The position numbers and the translations under genes are program-made. Under the pieces are notes generated by a model, which searched no databases, had not been told where the DNA came from, and saw nothing but the letters and a program-made list of their open reading frames with translations. DNA of 64,000 nt from Lamellibrachia columna (Eukaryota; Annelida; Polychaeta; Sabellida; Siboglinidae). Numbering within the stretch: the stretch's first letter is position 1; each line of letters begins with the position of its first letter. The stretch covers positions 57,954,010 to 58,018,009 of the forward strand of contig OY759266.1 of assembly GCA_963662155.1 (NCBI GenBank), read 5' to 3'. Of the stretch, positions 34,576-62,680 are shown piece by piece.

Positions 34576-37145
34576 CAGGACTAGGAACCTTGTGTTATGT
34601 AGTCATTGCAATGTGGTGTGATATCAGATATATGTATGTCCACTGTGGCTCAGAGGTAATCTGCTGTCAAAGGCTATCTAGCTGAGTCAAAGCTCGTGGA
34701 ATATATGTTTCCCGTTGTTGATGAGACAATATAACATCAAGTGCTATCTTGAGTCCATATCCACAGTGAATATGTCTGAAGTCACCGAGAGACTATATGG
34801 TATCACTACTAGAGGCTGTGCTCAAACTAATTGTGTCGGCAAGTGCTGAAAGGTTATATAATGTTACACAGAGGCTGCCTTCAACTTAATGCTGTCGCTG
34901 AGTCTGTGTTGACAGTTGCTGAGAGATGACGTGGTATATGAGGCTGCTGCCCTCGGTACTGAATGACTATCCACAACTGTCGGTCATAGAAGACAGCCTG
35001 CTCACATTGTTTATGTTATTGAAGTCAGTTTGGCCAACTTGGACATTTGTCTCTAGATGAACGCTTTTATGTTTTGAATGCTTGTATCGCAACAATTGAT
35101 TTTTCATTCTGCCTGTGGCTTGCTGGTTCGTCCCATATTCTCCTGCCATGGTTGGTTTGCCAAAAACTGTGTCTTGGCCAAAAAACATTGCTAAACTTAA
35201 TGTGCCATTAATTTTGACACACTGTTTCCAACAGCTCCATTACATATCAGTAAGTTTAATTATCAGTGGTTGAGAAATATAACAATTGCATGTCATGTGC
35301 AGCATATGTTCTTTAAGTTTGTTAAGGTTTAATTTGACATAGTTTTACCTCATAAGAAACTTGTTGTTATCTCTCAGTCAGACATTTGTGACAATGTCTA
35401 AAGATTCCATGCTCTAATGGACATGCTGAAATGAGTAATTAAGCCTGTTGATTCTGTCTCCATGCAAGATGACATTTCTCTGCTAACAATGTGTTGACAA
35501 GTTGCCATTCAGTTTTGACATGTTCCCTAAAGCTGCAAAGTACAATCACTTCATAATTAATTGCATTGATGAACTGCAGAGACGGAGTCAATAGTGTAAG
35601 TTTGCAGTGCAACCATTGATCCTGACACAAGTTTATTCATGCCTGCAGCTTGTATCTTAATCCTTTGTCTCATATTTGTAATATAATCATCCAAATCAAA
35701 TGGATTAATGTACTTTAGAGTATCTAATAGAAATGCTAGAAAACCATTCTGTAAGAAAATTGAAATTTGTATTGACATGCACACAAAATTGAAGTGTATA
35801 ATCAGCCTTTGTTTTATATACTCATCCAAGAAAATGTGCTTTATTGCCAACAGCTGGTAACTAAATTGTTATGCTTTCTAAGAAACCCTTGGTGCAATTT
35901 GCCTCCATTTGTTATTACAAATAGTGTGCATCGTGTCACTATGTAGTTGTATATTTCCTTCCTACTTTGACCATCTTGAATTGTTTTTTATGTCTGCCTA
36001 TCCTAACTATTACTTGGTCAGCTTTTTAGTTTTCAAGCACCCTTGCTGTGGTTTCGGTCAAAGAATGTTGTATGGTGCCTAGTGTGTGAATATGCTCATC
36101 TCCAGCACCGTAACATGTCTCAACTACTACTGTTGTGTTGGTTTGTCCTGTAAGCATTTACAGTACTGAGTAACTGGTGTACACGTCTACAGCAGCGAGC
36201 ATCTTACGAGACCTCCAGCACGGCACAAACTGAAACTATTCTATATATGACAATGAGAAACTTTGTGTTTACACTATATATATATATATATATATATATA
36301 ACTGCATTTTCATATCACTGTTCTATGTAAACTTTACCATGATATGAATGAGAACTGTGATTTTTACATAAATATGATTAATCTGAAGCTAAACATTTTA
36401 TTTTGTAAGCAGGCATAGAACTGTAATTGTTTGAATATGTGCCATTAGTGTAGACGCCGTTGGTTCTTCCTAGCAATGCTGTGTGTTCTTCATAAAGCCA
36501 CAACAATGCTCCTGTTCTGTCTGTGATGATGTGTGCACTGTGCTAAATGGTGCTTGATTATCCTGGATTGTACAGCTATATTTGGGGATTAATTTGCTGA
36601 TTAAGTTCCACCAGACTTCATTGTTGTACAACGTATGGTGCAAGACTCACAGTTGCTTCTGTTGTTCGCTGCAACACTTGCAGAACACCGTACACAGCTT
36701 CCACATACCTGTAATTGTACATGGGGGTCTGAGTTTCACTGGTGGGCTGAACGGGTTGTATGCCCGTGACCAGTTTGCACGTGAAGTGCAGTTTCTCCAA
36801 GTGTTTAACTTCTGCAGGTCTGTGTCAAGTGTTATTAAGCAGTACAAGCTTTTCTCTAGGCCGACATGTAATAGTATAAGTAATTAAAATTGTAGTGTCG
36901 TTCTGCCAAGAGTACAAATTTGTATTGACAATATTGCTGCCTTAAAGAAATCATTGTTAAAATTGAAGCTGTGTATCTTATGTTAATGATTAGGTGAATG
37001 ACATGAAAAATATCAGACAAATAAACGTCTGATGATGATTAGTATTACACAGGGTGTGTATGATGTAATATTTCATTGTCTCCTCAATATGTTGATGTCT
37101 GTCAACAGTGGAATGAGCTGTATAATAAAGACATAATTGTGATAT
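34576..37145 (+). other. 3' UTR of the RhoGAP gene
   Basis: A long non-coding stretch after the TAG at 34573-34575, without splice-like or coding structure. It holds a (TA)n run at 36276-36301. Poly(A) signals AATAAA are at 37020-37025 and about 37122-37127. Either would end the transcript near 37.04-37.15 kb. Confidence 0.55.
37020..37025 (+). other. Candidate poly(A) signal of the RhoGAP gene
   Basis: AATAAA in AT-rich context, followed by GT-rich sequence (cagggtgtgtatgatg) about 40 bp downstream. A second AATAAA lies about 100 bp further on. Confidence 0.5.
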
Positions 37146-38250
37146 TTAGTTGTTATAGCACAGATTTTAATTTGGTATATTTTAGGGTAATCACCCACAT
37201 GATGGGGTGGTAGTGTAGTGGAGAGTTACCACATAAAATACACGTCAGACTGCCTATTTCAAAAACTCTGGTGTAAAAACTTGGGTTTTCAATACTTGGT
37301 GGTTTATTTGGTAAATAATTTGCCTATTTCAAAAACTCTGGTGTAAAAACTTGGCTTTCAACACTTGGTGGTTTATTTGGTAAATAATTTGGTTTATATG
37401 GTAAATATATTAATTGGGTTTGTTGATTGGGGGCATAACTGAACTACTGTGGACAACATGCACCTGGCAGTAACCACACTTAATGCCAGCACAAGTCTGC
37501 CAGGCGTGATGTTGTGAACAAAGGCTGTTTACTCGAATGAGACCTCAGATGACCATGATATTCTGACAAACATGTGCAGACTTGTCAGTTAACAGAATAT
37601 GTCAAGTGCTGGAAACTGAGACTGGTGCAGATGAATGAACTGGGGCAGAGACTGGGGGGGTGTACAATAAACCCACAAGAGGTGTTGATAAACCACTTGT
37701 CTGTCAAAATACATTGCCAGAAATGTCAAATGCACTGTTGTTTATGTCACTCAATTGTCCACAAGGTGGCACATTTCACAGAATCCTGGGTTATTAGTAC
37801 AACATTGTTCCAAATAATCCCCCTATTCATACATAATTATCTGCTTCCTTGAATTTCTCAACATTGCCAATTGGCCTGTCCTTAGCCTTTGTTCTCCTTT
37901 GTTCACTGCTCAACATTGGGTGGAAACTGTTCTGGTTGGCTCAATGGCGGCCATGCCCTATTGACAAAATCTCCCATTTTATATACATTAAAACAAACAA
38001 AACAAAATCCATTGTAGACAAAGGAATACAGTCAACACAATAAAATAATCAGGAACACAGTTATGTGGAACACAATAAGTATTTAATTAATCTAGTAATT
38101 TGTGTTGTTTCAAATTAATCAAAAGACAAGTGAAAGCCAACTAGCTGCCCTCTATAACTGGTAGATAGTACAGTTCTCCATTACTGTGTACACATTAATT
38201 AGTTGGTTATCTCGTTGTAATGTTAAAGTGGGGAATCGTTAAAGCAACTG
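37146..38250. other. Intergenic between convergent genes
   Basis: Holds a 70-bp direct duplication (37251-37390; units start tgcctatttcaaaaactctg). The start of this stretch (37201-37235) has a weak tRNA A-box match (tagtgtagtgg) without a good B-box. The EXOSC5 3' end should lie here; plus-strand tttaat at 38082-38087 would be ATTAAA on the minus strand. Confidence 0.5.
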
Positions 38251-38940
38251 TTAAAAAACTAACATGCTACCAGATAGCCTTTCTTCAACAGCCTCTTTGT
38301 AGAAGGCAAACACCTGTTTGCTAGCTTCTCGGCACATTCCCAGACAGTGCTGAAACTGTTCCTCACTAAAACTACCAGTCGTGTGACAACACACAACGTT
38401 GTGGTCAACACTGTCAAATGCCAATGTCACGTGGGCGGTCGCATTCACCTCTTGCGCAGACGTTGGACTGAGGATTGGTTCAGTGCTGCCCTCTGTGATA
38501 ATGCAGCATGTGGCCGCCACCATATACTTGACAGGGACACAAGCATCCAACAATGCAAGGAACGCCGCATTGATGCAGCAGGCCAGTTGTGAGCCACTGT
38601 TCTGAAGTTCCTGTACAATGATGCTCACAGATTTTCTGGGGTGCAGCGAACACAATATGGCAGTCTCGCATGCATTCCCAACAAGCGTCTCCAAGAACCG
38701 CTCGGCGCAACCGCTCTGGCCTACCTTTGGTCTGTACATAAACTCAATAGTGGCTGTATCTACCTTTTCCTTGTTCATTTTCACCTCCCTTGGGCCATAC
38801 ACGGCAGCCATTAAAGCTGTCTGGCCAAGGCTAATGCTACATGAACCATCAGCCTGGGTCAGCAAATGTAGTTTTCCCTTCATCAGTTGGCCCTTGTGAT
38901 GTGAAGCCATCAGTTTGTCTGATGGTGGTGGAACTTTCAT
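38251..38940 (-). CDS. EXOSC5: RNA exosome complex component RRP46 (EXOSC5)
   Basis: A 229-residue RNase PH-fold protein, one of six PH-like subunits of the nine-subunit ring of the eukaryotic RNA exosome. The ring threads RNA to the catalytic subunits DIS3 and EXOSC10 in nucleus and cytoplasm. The animal ring itself is considered catalytically inactive. Recognisable blocks in order: VYGPREVKMNKE, ATIEFMYRPKVG, LHPRKSVSIIVQ, GSQLACCINAAFLALLDACV, SPTSAQE and HCLGMCREASKQVFAFYKEA. These match human RRP46 (235 residues) end to end. The start ATG at 38938-38940 is preceded in frame by TAA only 8 codons up, and by a minus-strand acceptor (cgttattgcag) about 26 bp up. The coding region is therefore one exon behind a probable 5'-UTR intron. 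It is convergent with the RhoGAP gene. Confidence 0.95.
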   Translation of the reverse strand: MKVPPPSDKLMASHHKGQLMKGKLHLLTQADGSCSISLGQTALMAAVYGPREVKMNKEKVDTATIEFMYRPKVGQSGCAERFLETLVGNACETAILCSLHPRKSVSIIVQELQNSGSQLACCINAAFLALLDACVPVKYMVAATCCIITEGSTEPILSPTSAQEVNATAHVTLAFDSVDHNVVCCHTTGSFSEEQFQHCLGMCREASKQVFAFYKEAVEERLSGSMLVF

Positions 38941-39682
38941 GCTTCGGCAGTGTTGCTTCAGTTAACCTGCAATAACGTAACACAAAAGTTAACTAATAAG
39001 TTTTTAACAGGAAAATTAGTTTGCAATTATGATAGTAACATGGAATTTTATAATCACGTGGAATTTAAACTCCATTTATTATTCATAAATGTTGCCATCT
39101 TTTTGATGAAATGAACAATTTGTAGAATAATTCATCTGTTTAGCAAGCCTTATTGTCACAAGGATGTGCAAGACTGTCATGCAAAGATGTAACAAATTAG
39201 TGTATCTTGCTATATAAGCTTTCCCAGCATGCTATGGATTTGGATAGAATATAAAAAATATATAATGGGACAACCTTGTGTATAGAGCTACATAATATAA
39301 TCGCATAAAGTGAAGCCGCCACAATGTAACATGCAACCTGACATTTTAGAGCCAATACAAGACACTATTCAATAATACAATGAACAGTATATTGTACTGA
39401 TAAATTCTACAAAATAAAATCACCTTTTTGACATCACATTTCTGCCAAACCTACAACCACCGAGTTAAAAAAATCAAAACGGTAATACCAATCAATCAAT
39501 CCAAATACCGTGCCAAATAAATGGCTGTCTATTCTTCCTATCTAAAAGTAATAAGGACACAGAATCTACTACCATCAGCTGGTTAAGCGTGACCACGTTT
39601 GATCGTGACTTGCACTGGCATTGTGAGTCAACTGGTGTAACAGGTTCATAAAAGCAATAATATATATATATAATAATATATA
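38941..39682. other. Upstream region of EXOSC5
   Basis: AT-rich with no coding sequence. The minus-strand acceptor at about 38967 suggests a non-coding first exon further upstream (toward higher coordinates). It was not located. The LINE pair begins at 39.68 kb. Confidence 0.5.
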
Positions 39683-40398
39683 TGATTTGGAAGATATATC
39701 TAGCGAAGTACTCAAATTTGCAGACGACACAAAAGTATTCAGAAAGGTTACTAATGATACAGATAAACAAAGTTTACAGGATGATGTAGATAAATTAGAT
39801 GGTCAGAAAAATTGCAGATGTTATTCAATTTTGGGAAATGTAAATGTATACATATAGGACATGGAAACATGGATGAAGAATATAAAATGGGGGATGTTAT
39901 ACTAGGTAGAACCACACAAGAAAAGGACTTAGGAGTAACATTTAGTGCTGACATGAAAGTTTCAGAGCAATGTGGGATTGCTACTTCGAAACGACATAAA
40001 ATTCTAGGGCTAATTAGGAGAACTATCATGTATAAGGAGAAACAGCTAATTGTACCTCTGTACGAAGCAATAGTTAGACCACATTTGGAATATTGTATTC
40101 AAGCATGGAGTCCATATCGTAAAAAGGACATAGACAAGCTAGAAAGAATACAACAAAGAGCAACTAAAATGATTCCAGAATTGTGAGACCTTAGTTATGA
40201 AAGTCGCTTATTACAATGTGGTTTGACAACACTAGAGACCAGGAGACTAAGAGGAGACCAAATAGAAGTGTTTAAAATCGTGAATGGTTATGAGGATGTT
40301 GATAGGAATATGTTCTTCAAACTTAAAGAAGGCAGTAGAACCAGAGGACACAAAGCAGCATTAGTTAAGGAGCAGTGTAGGTTGAATGAGTTAAGTTA
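39683..40398 (+). mobile_element. 5'-truncated CR1-like LINE copy (copy 1 of a head-to-tail pair)
   Basis: Starts abruptly at a (TA)n stretch, then atgatttggaagatatatct, inside the RT palm. It reads LKFADDTKVFRKV, FNFGKCKCIHIGHGN, RTTQEKDLGVTFSADMKVSE and VRPHLEYCIQAWSPYRKKD. A TGA at about 40184 replaces the Arg of PEL-R-DL. It ends at gttaagttaagacatatgat, where the second copy begins. A short deletion is visible after aaattagatgg. Confidence 0.88.
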
Positions 40399-40721
40399 AG
40401 ACATATGATTTTGATGATGACAGGGCAGGGTGAAAAAGAAGAAAGCAGAGGCGGTGAGAATGATGAGAGCAGAGGCGGTGAGAACGAGGAGAGCAGAGGT
40501 AGTTAAAAAAATTAGGAGAGCAGAGGTGGTGAGAACAAGGAGAGCAGTGGCAATGTGAGGGAGAAAGCTGGTAAGGAGAAGAAAGATGACAGGAGGCAGA
40601 GTATGCAACAAAAGAAAGGTAAGCGGGTGAGTGGAGAGGGAGTGCCAGGTGGTAAGATAGTAAAGGTTGATGATAGAAGAGAAAGGGGGCATAGTGTGCG
40701 ACAGGAAAGGAGCTTTCCATC

Positions 40722-41115
40722 ATTATGAAAGTGGATAAAATTGTAAACAGAGGAGATGATATAACAGTATGCCTACCAGGGGCAAAAATAGAGGATATAG
40801 CAGCGAAGGCAGGACACGTGGTGGTGGCACTGGAGGTGCTGTTCTCGTGCATGTGGGAACGAACAATTCCGAGAAGGAGGGAACGTCAGCCATCGTTGGC
40901 AAGTACAGGAGGTTGATCAAGACACTTAGAGGCACAAGTTGGACAGATTGTATTGTCGGGGATATTACCAATAATGGGAGGCAGGGGTGAAGAATATAGG
41001 AACTGTAGGAGGATGACAATCAACACACAAGTACGGAGGAGGAAGTAGGCTTCATTGACATGTGGTTAAACTTTGTGGGAAGAAATGACTTTTTCACGAG
41101 AGATGGACTTCATCT
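40722..41115 (+). pseudogene. LINE ORF1 esterase-like segment, frameshifted
   Basis: VDKIVNRGDDITVCLPGAKI in one frame, then GGGTGGAVLVHVGTNNSEKE in the next. This is the core of the SGNH-hydrolase-like ORF1 domain of CR1-type elements, with the HVGTNN block. Further down, gagatggacttcatctgaca encodes RDGLHLT, the expected His-containing block. Frameshifts separate all three. Confidence 0.7.
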
Positions 41116-41189
41116 GACAGGGGTGCTGCAGTGAGAAAACTCAAAGGAGTACTACTACAAATACACATCCAAAGAAATGTTCACCAATA

Positions 41190-41860
41190 ATTTCAGACAA
41201 TGAACTTAAATGTGTATGCTTAAATGCCCGGAGCATAGTAAATAAAAAAAGTGAGTTAGACATTATGGTAGCAGATATTGATCCTCATGTAATAGAGATA
41301 TAGTAGATGCTGAGTTAGCGCTGACAGGCTATGTAATGTTTAAGAAGGATAGACAAGAAAGAAGGGGAGGTGGAGTAATTTATATATTAAGGAATCTATC
41401 CAAGCATATGAAATAACACTGAAAAGTGAAGCAGATTGTGAGGAAGCAATTTGGTGTAACATAGTTACCAGGAACTCAACATTAGCAATAGGAGTGGTTT
41501 ATTGTAGTCCTAACATAGGACAACAGGAAGATGTAAAATTACAAAAGGCGATAAGGGAGGTGAGCAAGGGGGAATGTGTTATAATGGGTGATTTTAACCA
41601 TGGCCATATACAATGGGAATCATTAGAGAGTGCTGGAGGTGACGACCATCAGTTTCTACTTCTAACACAGGATTGTTTCCTTATTCAAAATGTCTTGGAA
41701 CCAACCAAAGGTGGGAATGTGTTAGATTTAATTTTGTCTTCTCAAAATGAATTAGTTGACAATGTTAAAGTACACGAACGTTTGGGTTCAAGTGATCATA
41801 ACCAAATCCAGTTTAATATAAAAGTAAAAACAGGGAATGCATATAAAAAACAATGGTAGA
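41190..41860 (+). pseudogene. LINE apurinic-type endonuclease, broken
   Basis: CLNARSIVNKKSELDIMVAD opens the domain. An intact 121-codon frame at 41494-41859 holds ECVIMGDFNHGHIQWESLES (the catalytic MGDFN block), GGNVLDLILSS and LGSSDHNQI (the catalytic SDH block). This is the exonuclease-endonuclease-phosphatase fold that nicks target DNA. A frameshift and a stop around 41290-41405 disrupt the N-terminal half. Confidence 0.85.
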
Positions 41861-42305
41861 GGAACTTCAACAAAGGTAAATATAGAGATGAGAACATATC
41901 TAGCAAATATAGATTGGAATAACTTGCTGTAGAACAAGACAGCAACAGAATGCTGGACTTGTTTAAAATATGAGATTGAGGGCATTATTGAGAAATTTGT
42001 TCCATTAAGAAAACATGGGAAAATGTCCAGGAAGAAACACCTGGCTATTAGAAAAATTTCTCACAAACAGATGCTGTGGAGGATTTATAAACACACTTGA
42101 AATGTAGAAGACCACACAAACTACAAAGACGCACTTAACCTGGCTACAACTGAAATTAGAAAATCTAAAAGAAAAAAATTGGCAGGTAATATAAAAAAAT
42201 TACAGCAAGAGTTTCTATGCTTATGTAAGGAGTAAACAGAAAGTTCGAGATAAAGTCGGACCACTCGAAAACAACAGTGGAAACATAATTTCAGACGGGT
42301 TTCAA

Positions 42306-43604
42306 ATGGCAGAGGTTCTGAATGAGGATTTCAGCTCTGTTTTTACCACAGAAGATATCAGCTCACTTCCAGTTCCATTTACTAAATTTGAGGGCAATAA
42401 ATCAGAACATTTGGGGCAGTTATTTGTAACTCCTGAAATGATAGAAAAGAAAATTAAGAAGATGAAAGATAATAAATCACCTGGAGTTGATGGGATACCA
42501 CCAAAACTGCTTAAGGAAATTGTTGAGCAAATTAGTACACCACTTCCAAAAGTGTTTAACTTGTCACTAGAAGAAGGAATAGTTCCTGCAGAATGGAAAG
42601 AAGCAAACATTACACCGCTATTTAAGAAAGGATCGAGGAACAAACCAGAAAATTACAGACCAGTGAGTTTAACATCAGTTGTAAATTACTCGAAACATTA
42701 ATTAGAGACCACATAGTGGAATTCCTTGTAAAACATAAATTAATAAATACATCTCAACATGGGTTCCTAAAAGCAAGGTCATGTCTAACCAATCTCTTAT
42801 GTTTTTTGGAAGAAATTACAAAGTGGGTAGAAGACGGGTCACCAGTGGATGTTGTCTATTTAGATTTTCAGAAAGCTTTTGATAAAGTGCCACATTAAAG
42901 ATTGTTACTTAAACTAAAAGCCCATGGTATACGTAATGATGTAATCAACTGGATAGAAAAGTGGCTTACACACAGAAGACAGAGAGTAATAGTAGATGGT
43001 TAGATTTCAAACTGGAAATCTGTTTTGAGTGGGGTACCACAGGGATCAGTATTAGGCCCTATATTTTTTTTAATATATATATATATATATAAATGATTTG
43101 GAAGATGACATATCTAGCAAAGTACTTAAATTTGCAGATGACACAAAAGTATTCAGAAAGGTTACTAATGTTACAGATAAACAAAGTTTACAGGATGATC
43201 TAGATAAATTAGTTAAATGGTCAGAAAAATGGCAAATGTTATTCAATTTTGGGAAGTGTAAATGCATACACATAGGACATGGAAACATGGACAAAGAATA
43301 TAAAATGGGGGATGCTGTACTAGGTAGAACCACACAAGAAAAGGACTTAGATGTAACATTTAATGCTGACATGAAAGTTTCAGAGCAATGTGGGATTGCT
43401 GCTTCGAAAGGAAATCAAATTCTAGGGCTAATTAGGAGAACTATCACGTATAAGGAGAAGCAGCTCATTGTACCCCTGTACAAAGCAATAGTTAGACCAC
43501 ATTTGGAATATTGTATTCAAGCATGGAGTCCATATCGTAAAAAGGACATAGACAAGCTAGAAAGAATACAACAAAGAGCAACTAAAATGATTCCAGAATT
43601 GTGA
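42306..43604 (+). pseudogene. LINE reverse transcriptase, broken
   Basis: KKIKKMKDNKSPGVDGIPPK, EANITPLFKKGSRNKPENYR-PVSLTS, DVVYLDFQKAFDKVPH, SVLSGVPQGSVLGPIFF and KFADDTKVFRKVTN follow in order across three frames. The FADD catalytic pair is intact. There is a stop where the Gln after VPH should be (42896-42898), and a (TA)n run interrupts LIYINDLED. RT activity from this copy is not possible. Confidence 0.88.
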
Positions 43605-44005
43605 GACCTTAGTTATGAAAGTCGCTTATTACAATGTGGTTTGACAACACTAGAGACCAGGAGACTAAGAGGAGACCAAATAGAAGTGTTTAAAATTTTG
43701 AATGGTTATGAGGATGTTGATAGGAATATGTTCTTCAAACTTAAAGAAGGCAGTAGAACCAGAGGACACAAAGCAGCATTAGTTAAGGAGCAGTGTAGGT
43801 TGAACATGAGTTAAGTTAAGACATATGATATTTGTTTGATATTTGTTTTGCAAAACAAATTTTATGAATGATTATTAGTAATGGTACATTTTATACATAT
43901 TTTTTTATTTTGTATATCTATATTACTATAATATCAAGTAGTATATTTACATAATGCATATTGCATGTATTCTTTTGTCTAAAATAAAAGATTGATTGAT
44001 ATTGA

Positions 44006-44339
44006 TTAAACTTGTTGGGCTGTGCTAAGTTAGTAGAATAATTAAATTATTATGTAATTTTTCTGATTGAAAAAAAAACTGCACAAGAGATATTCTAAAT
44101 CACTAGTTAATAATAAATTAATTGCTGTACTGAACCTGCAATAAACTGTATATGCAGGAAATTACAAAATGCCAGAATATATAATAAATTGTGTTATATT
44201 TATGCAACGACATTGTTTTTTTTGCAAAAAAAAAAACATTTAGCACTCTATATGGAACAACAACTAGTATATACTTCTCCAATAATTATTTTACCATAGT
44301 CACCATGCAAGACTATTTTCGTGTTCTTTGGCAGGGAAA
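44006..44339. other. AT-rich spacer
   Basis: Low-complexity AT-rich sequence between the LINE and the satellite. Nothing recognised. Confidence 0.5.
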
Positions 44340-45075
44340 GAAAGCCCAGGCTCTGCCAAAATTACACAAATATCTTCATAATCATGGAAGTTGTGGCTTT
44401 TTATTGAAATGTATTGGTCTGTTGAGATATCATGCTGATTAGCCATTGTTGATTTATTAATTGAGTTAGTATTAATGATAAATGACTAATGTATATTTAT
44501 TACCCTATTTAATGTTTTGAAATTATACAAATGTCTTCATAATCATGGAAGTTTGGCATAAAAAAGGTGTTGACCTGTTGCGTTTGCACATCAATTAGCC
44601 AATATTTACTTATTAATTACAATAGGGTTATTAAATGACTGTGTGATGTATATTTTATGACCCTGTTTAATGAATTTGTAAACCCTGAACAAATTATACA
44701 GATGTCTTCATAATCATGGAAGTTATGGCCTTTTATCAAAAGGTTTTGGCCTGTTGAGTTTACGCATTAATTAGCCAATAATATTATTGACTTATTAGTT
44801 GCATCAATTGAGTAATGAAATGAGTGTGTGATGTGTATTTATGACCTGGTCAATGAGTTTGCAAACCCTGAACAAATTATACAAACATCTTCATAATCAT
44901 GCAAGTTATGGACATGTGTCGGTCAGTTGACTTCATGCACTAATTAACCAATATTGACTTATTAATTGCATTAACTGATTTACTCTTAATGATACATGGT
45001 TGGATTATGCATATTTATGACCCTACTTAATGTGCTTGCAACTCCTGAAAAAATTATTAAAATATATGCAAAAAT
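44340..45075. repeat. Diverged 160-183-bp satellite, 4-5 copies
   Basis: The core cttcataatcatggaagtt recurs at 44374, 44535, 44706 and 44889 (spacings 161, 171, 183). It is followed each time by ggcct(g)ttga..., attagccaat, gacttattaattgca and tatttatgaccct blocks. Copies are strongly diverged, so the array is old. Confidence 0.8.
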
Positions 45076-45360
45076 AAAGTTATGAAATTTTAATCATACA
45101 TTGATTGAAAGAAAACACAAAAATAGAGTCTTTCCTGTATGACATACAATTTTTTTTCTAATTTTTACTGTATTAAAATCGCAATATCTTTGGATCTAAC
45201 AGATATATTAATAAAATTAGCAGTTTTGGGTTCCTTTACATTTCACCTTTCATTTAAATCAATTGCCAATGTTCTATCATGATATCTAATTTTTCTTTGA
45301 AGTGCCTTCTATCAGAATCGGTATCACTGACAGCCCAATCCAGCAGATCTAATTACTGCC

Positions 45361-45830
45361 CTTGGATGGCCAACCCTCGAACGAAGGCGCATTATCAAAC
45401 AAGCCACTACCTTCTACAACATTCTAAACAACATTATTGAGATCACCCCCCCTCCAGGCCTACTAACTCGCTCTCGAACCCGTGGACAATACATAGCCCC
45501 CAAGTGTCGTATAAATGCAATGGTCTTTTCATTTTATCCCAGAGCCATTCGCATATGGAATATGATTCCACCAAAAATTACCAACATAAAAAACCCAAAA
45601 TCATTTCAAGAAGCTATTATGGAACTCCCTTTCACCACACCTCCTCACCTAAACTGCCTTTAAAACACAGTGCTCAGCGTAAACTTATCCATGGTGTGGG
45701 TATGGAGACTGTCTATGTGTGCATGTAGCAAGGCAGCGACAGTATCCATACACACAACCAACCTATTAAAAAATTTCGTTAAACATCCTATACATAAAAT
45801 AAATAAAACTCAGATAAAACCATTTCAGCA
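45361..45830 (+). mobile_element. 3' fragment of a second LINE family
   Basis: In one frame from 45361 to the TAA at 45661-45663 the sequence reads GWPTLERRRIIKQATTFYNI, then TRSRTRGQY, FYPRAIRIWNMIP and NPKSFQEAI. This is the typical C-terminal segment of non-LTR RT proteins (TLE-RR...RTRG...F-PR-I--WN-LP). It differs clearly from the CR1-like copies nearby. The 3' UTR probably continues to the aaataaataaaactcagata tail near 45800-45830. Confidence 0.75.
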
Positions 45831-46769
45831 ACATTAATGATACTAGTCTTTTAATCGAATGTACCACCCACAGCGCATGCGCACAGTCCACCACAAACTC
45901 CTGCGTTACCCCAAGTTTGGAGTAAATCACTCGAGACTGAGACTAACGCAAGAATGTGTGTGCATGCGTTGTAATATTAGTTTTAGTTGGTGTATGGGAA
46001 CTGTCCCTGTCATGCCCTACACTCCACAGACAGCTCTCATGCACTAGTTCAGTGACTAGTGTTACCCAACATTTAGATTCAGTTTGGTTTGTGCAAATTG
46101 TGGAAACTGTCCATCGGCATCAGCATCATCATCATGCCCATTGCCTTGGCATGGGCCTGACTTGTCATGCCTTACAATTACATTTCCCTTTTAGCAGTGC
46201 CTGTAAAACTCCATATGTTATCCCCAGCTGGAGCTGTCGAACAATCTAGTTGGGAGTCCGAGGCTAAGAAGCGGATTTGACTTTCAAAAGATAGTAATAT
46301 CAATAACAACAACGCACCAAAGTTTTGCTTCCCGCAACGTTATTACCCATGCTACTTCCTGTTTATTGCGCAGGCGTTGTTTCTACAGGATGTGCCGAAC
46401 AACTACTACAAGGCGTAGGCGTATTGATTATGTAACAAAATAGTACCTTAATTGTGCGTAATGTTTTATAAATAATATACTATATAATCAATTGTATAAT
46501 TGTCAAATCCCATAACCCTATCAATATGCATCGCAAAAATTAAATTATGAAAAATATTTCAGCCGTACCAATACATTTGGTTTTCTTGAATAATATCGGC
46601 GCATTAATATAGTAAATGTTCACGTTCGTTCATCTGCGCCATTTTTAACGAAGCGGTTTGTTGTAGTGTTGGTTTTAAGCATTCTTTATTCAGACATAGT
46701 TTAGTAGTCAGTCGTTTACACAGCTTGAATATTTTACCCACTACATTGGACAATTGTAAGAATAAAAAA
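45831..46769 (+). promoter_or_regulatory. 5' flank and 5' UTR of the helicase gene
   Basis: CpGs are more frequent here (for example 46325-46435, gcgcaggcgttg and aaggcgtaggcg) than in neighbouring AT-rich DNA, as expected near a housekeeping promoter. The transcription start cannot be placed. The 5' UTR probably covers at least 46650-46769. No TATA box is in an obvious position. Confidence 0.4.

Positions 46770-62680
<15,911 letters not shown>

Larger units (their letters stand above)
40399..44005 (+). mobile_element. Near full-length but dead CR1-like LINE (copy 2)
   Basis: Order: a purine-rich 5' part with short repeats (gagagcagaggcggtgagaa, 40430-40560); an ORF1 esterase-like segment; an endonuclease; a reverse transcriptase; and a 3' UTR from about 43815 with AATAAA near 43983 and a terminal gattgattgatattgatt. 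The frame is broken repeatedly: frameshifts in ORF1 and the endonuclease, a stop at 42896-42898, TAG at about 43003, a (TA)n insertion at 43070-43091 and TGA at about 43604. The protein C-terminus is cut after EQCRL in both copies of the pair. Confidence 0.9.

Noticed and set aside
37201..37260. tRNA gene or SINE head
   Set aside because: The A-box-like tagtgtagtgg is present, but there is no acceptable B box or cloverleaf.
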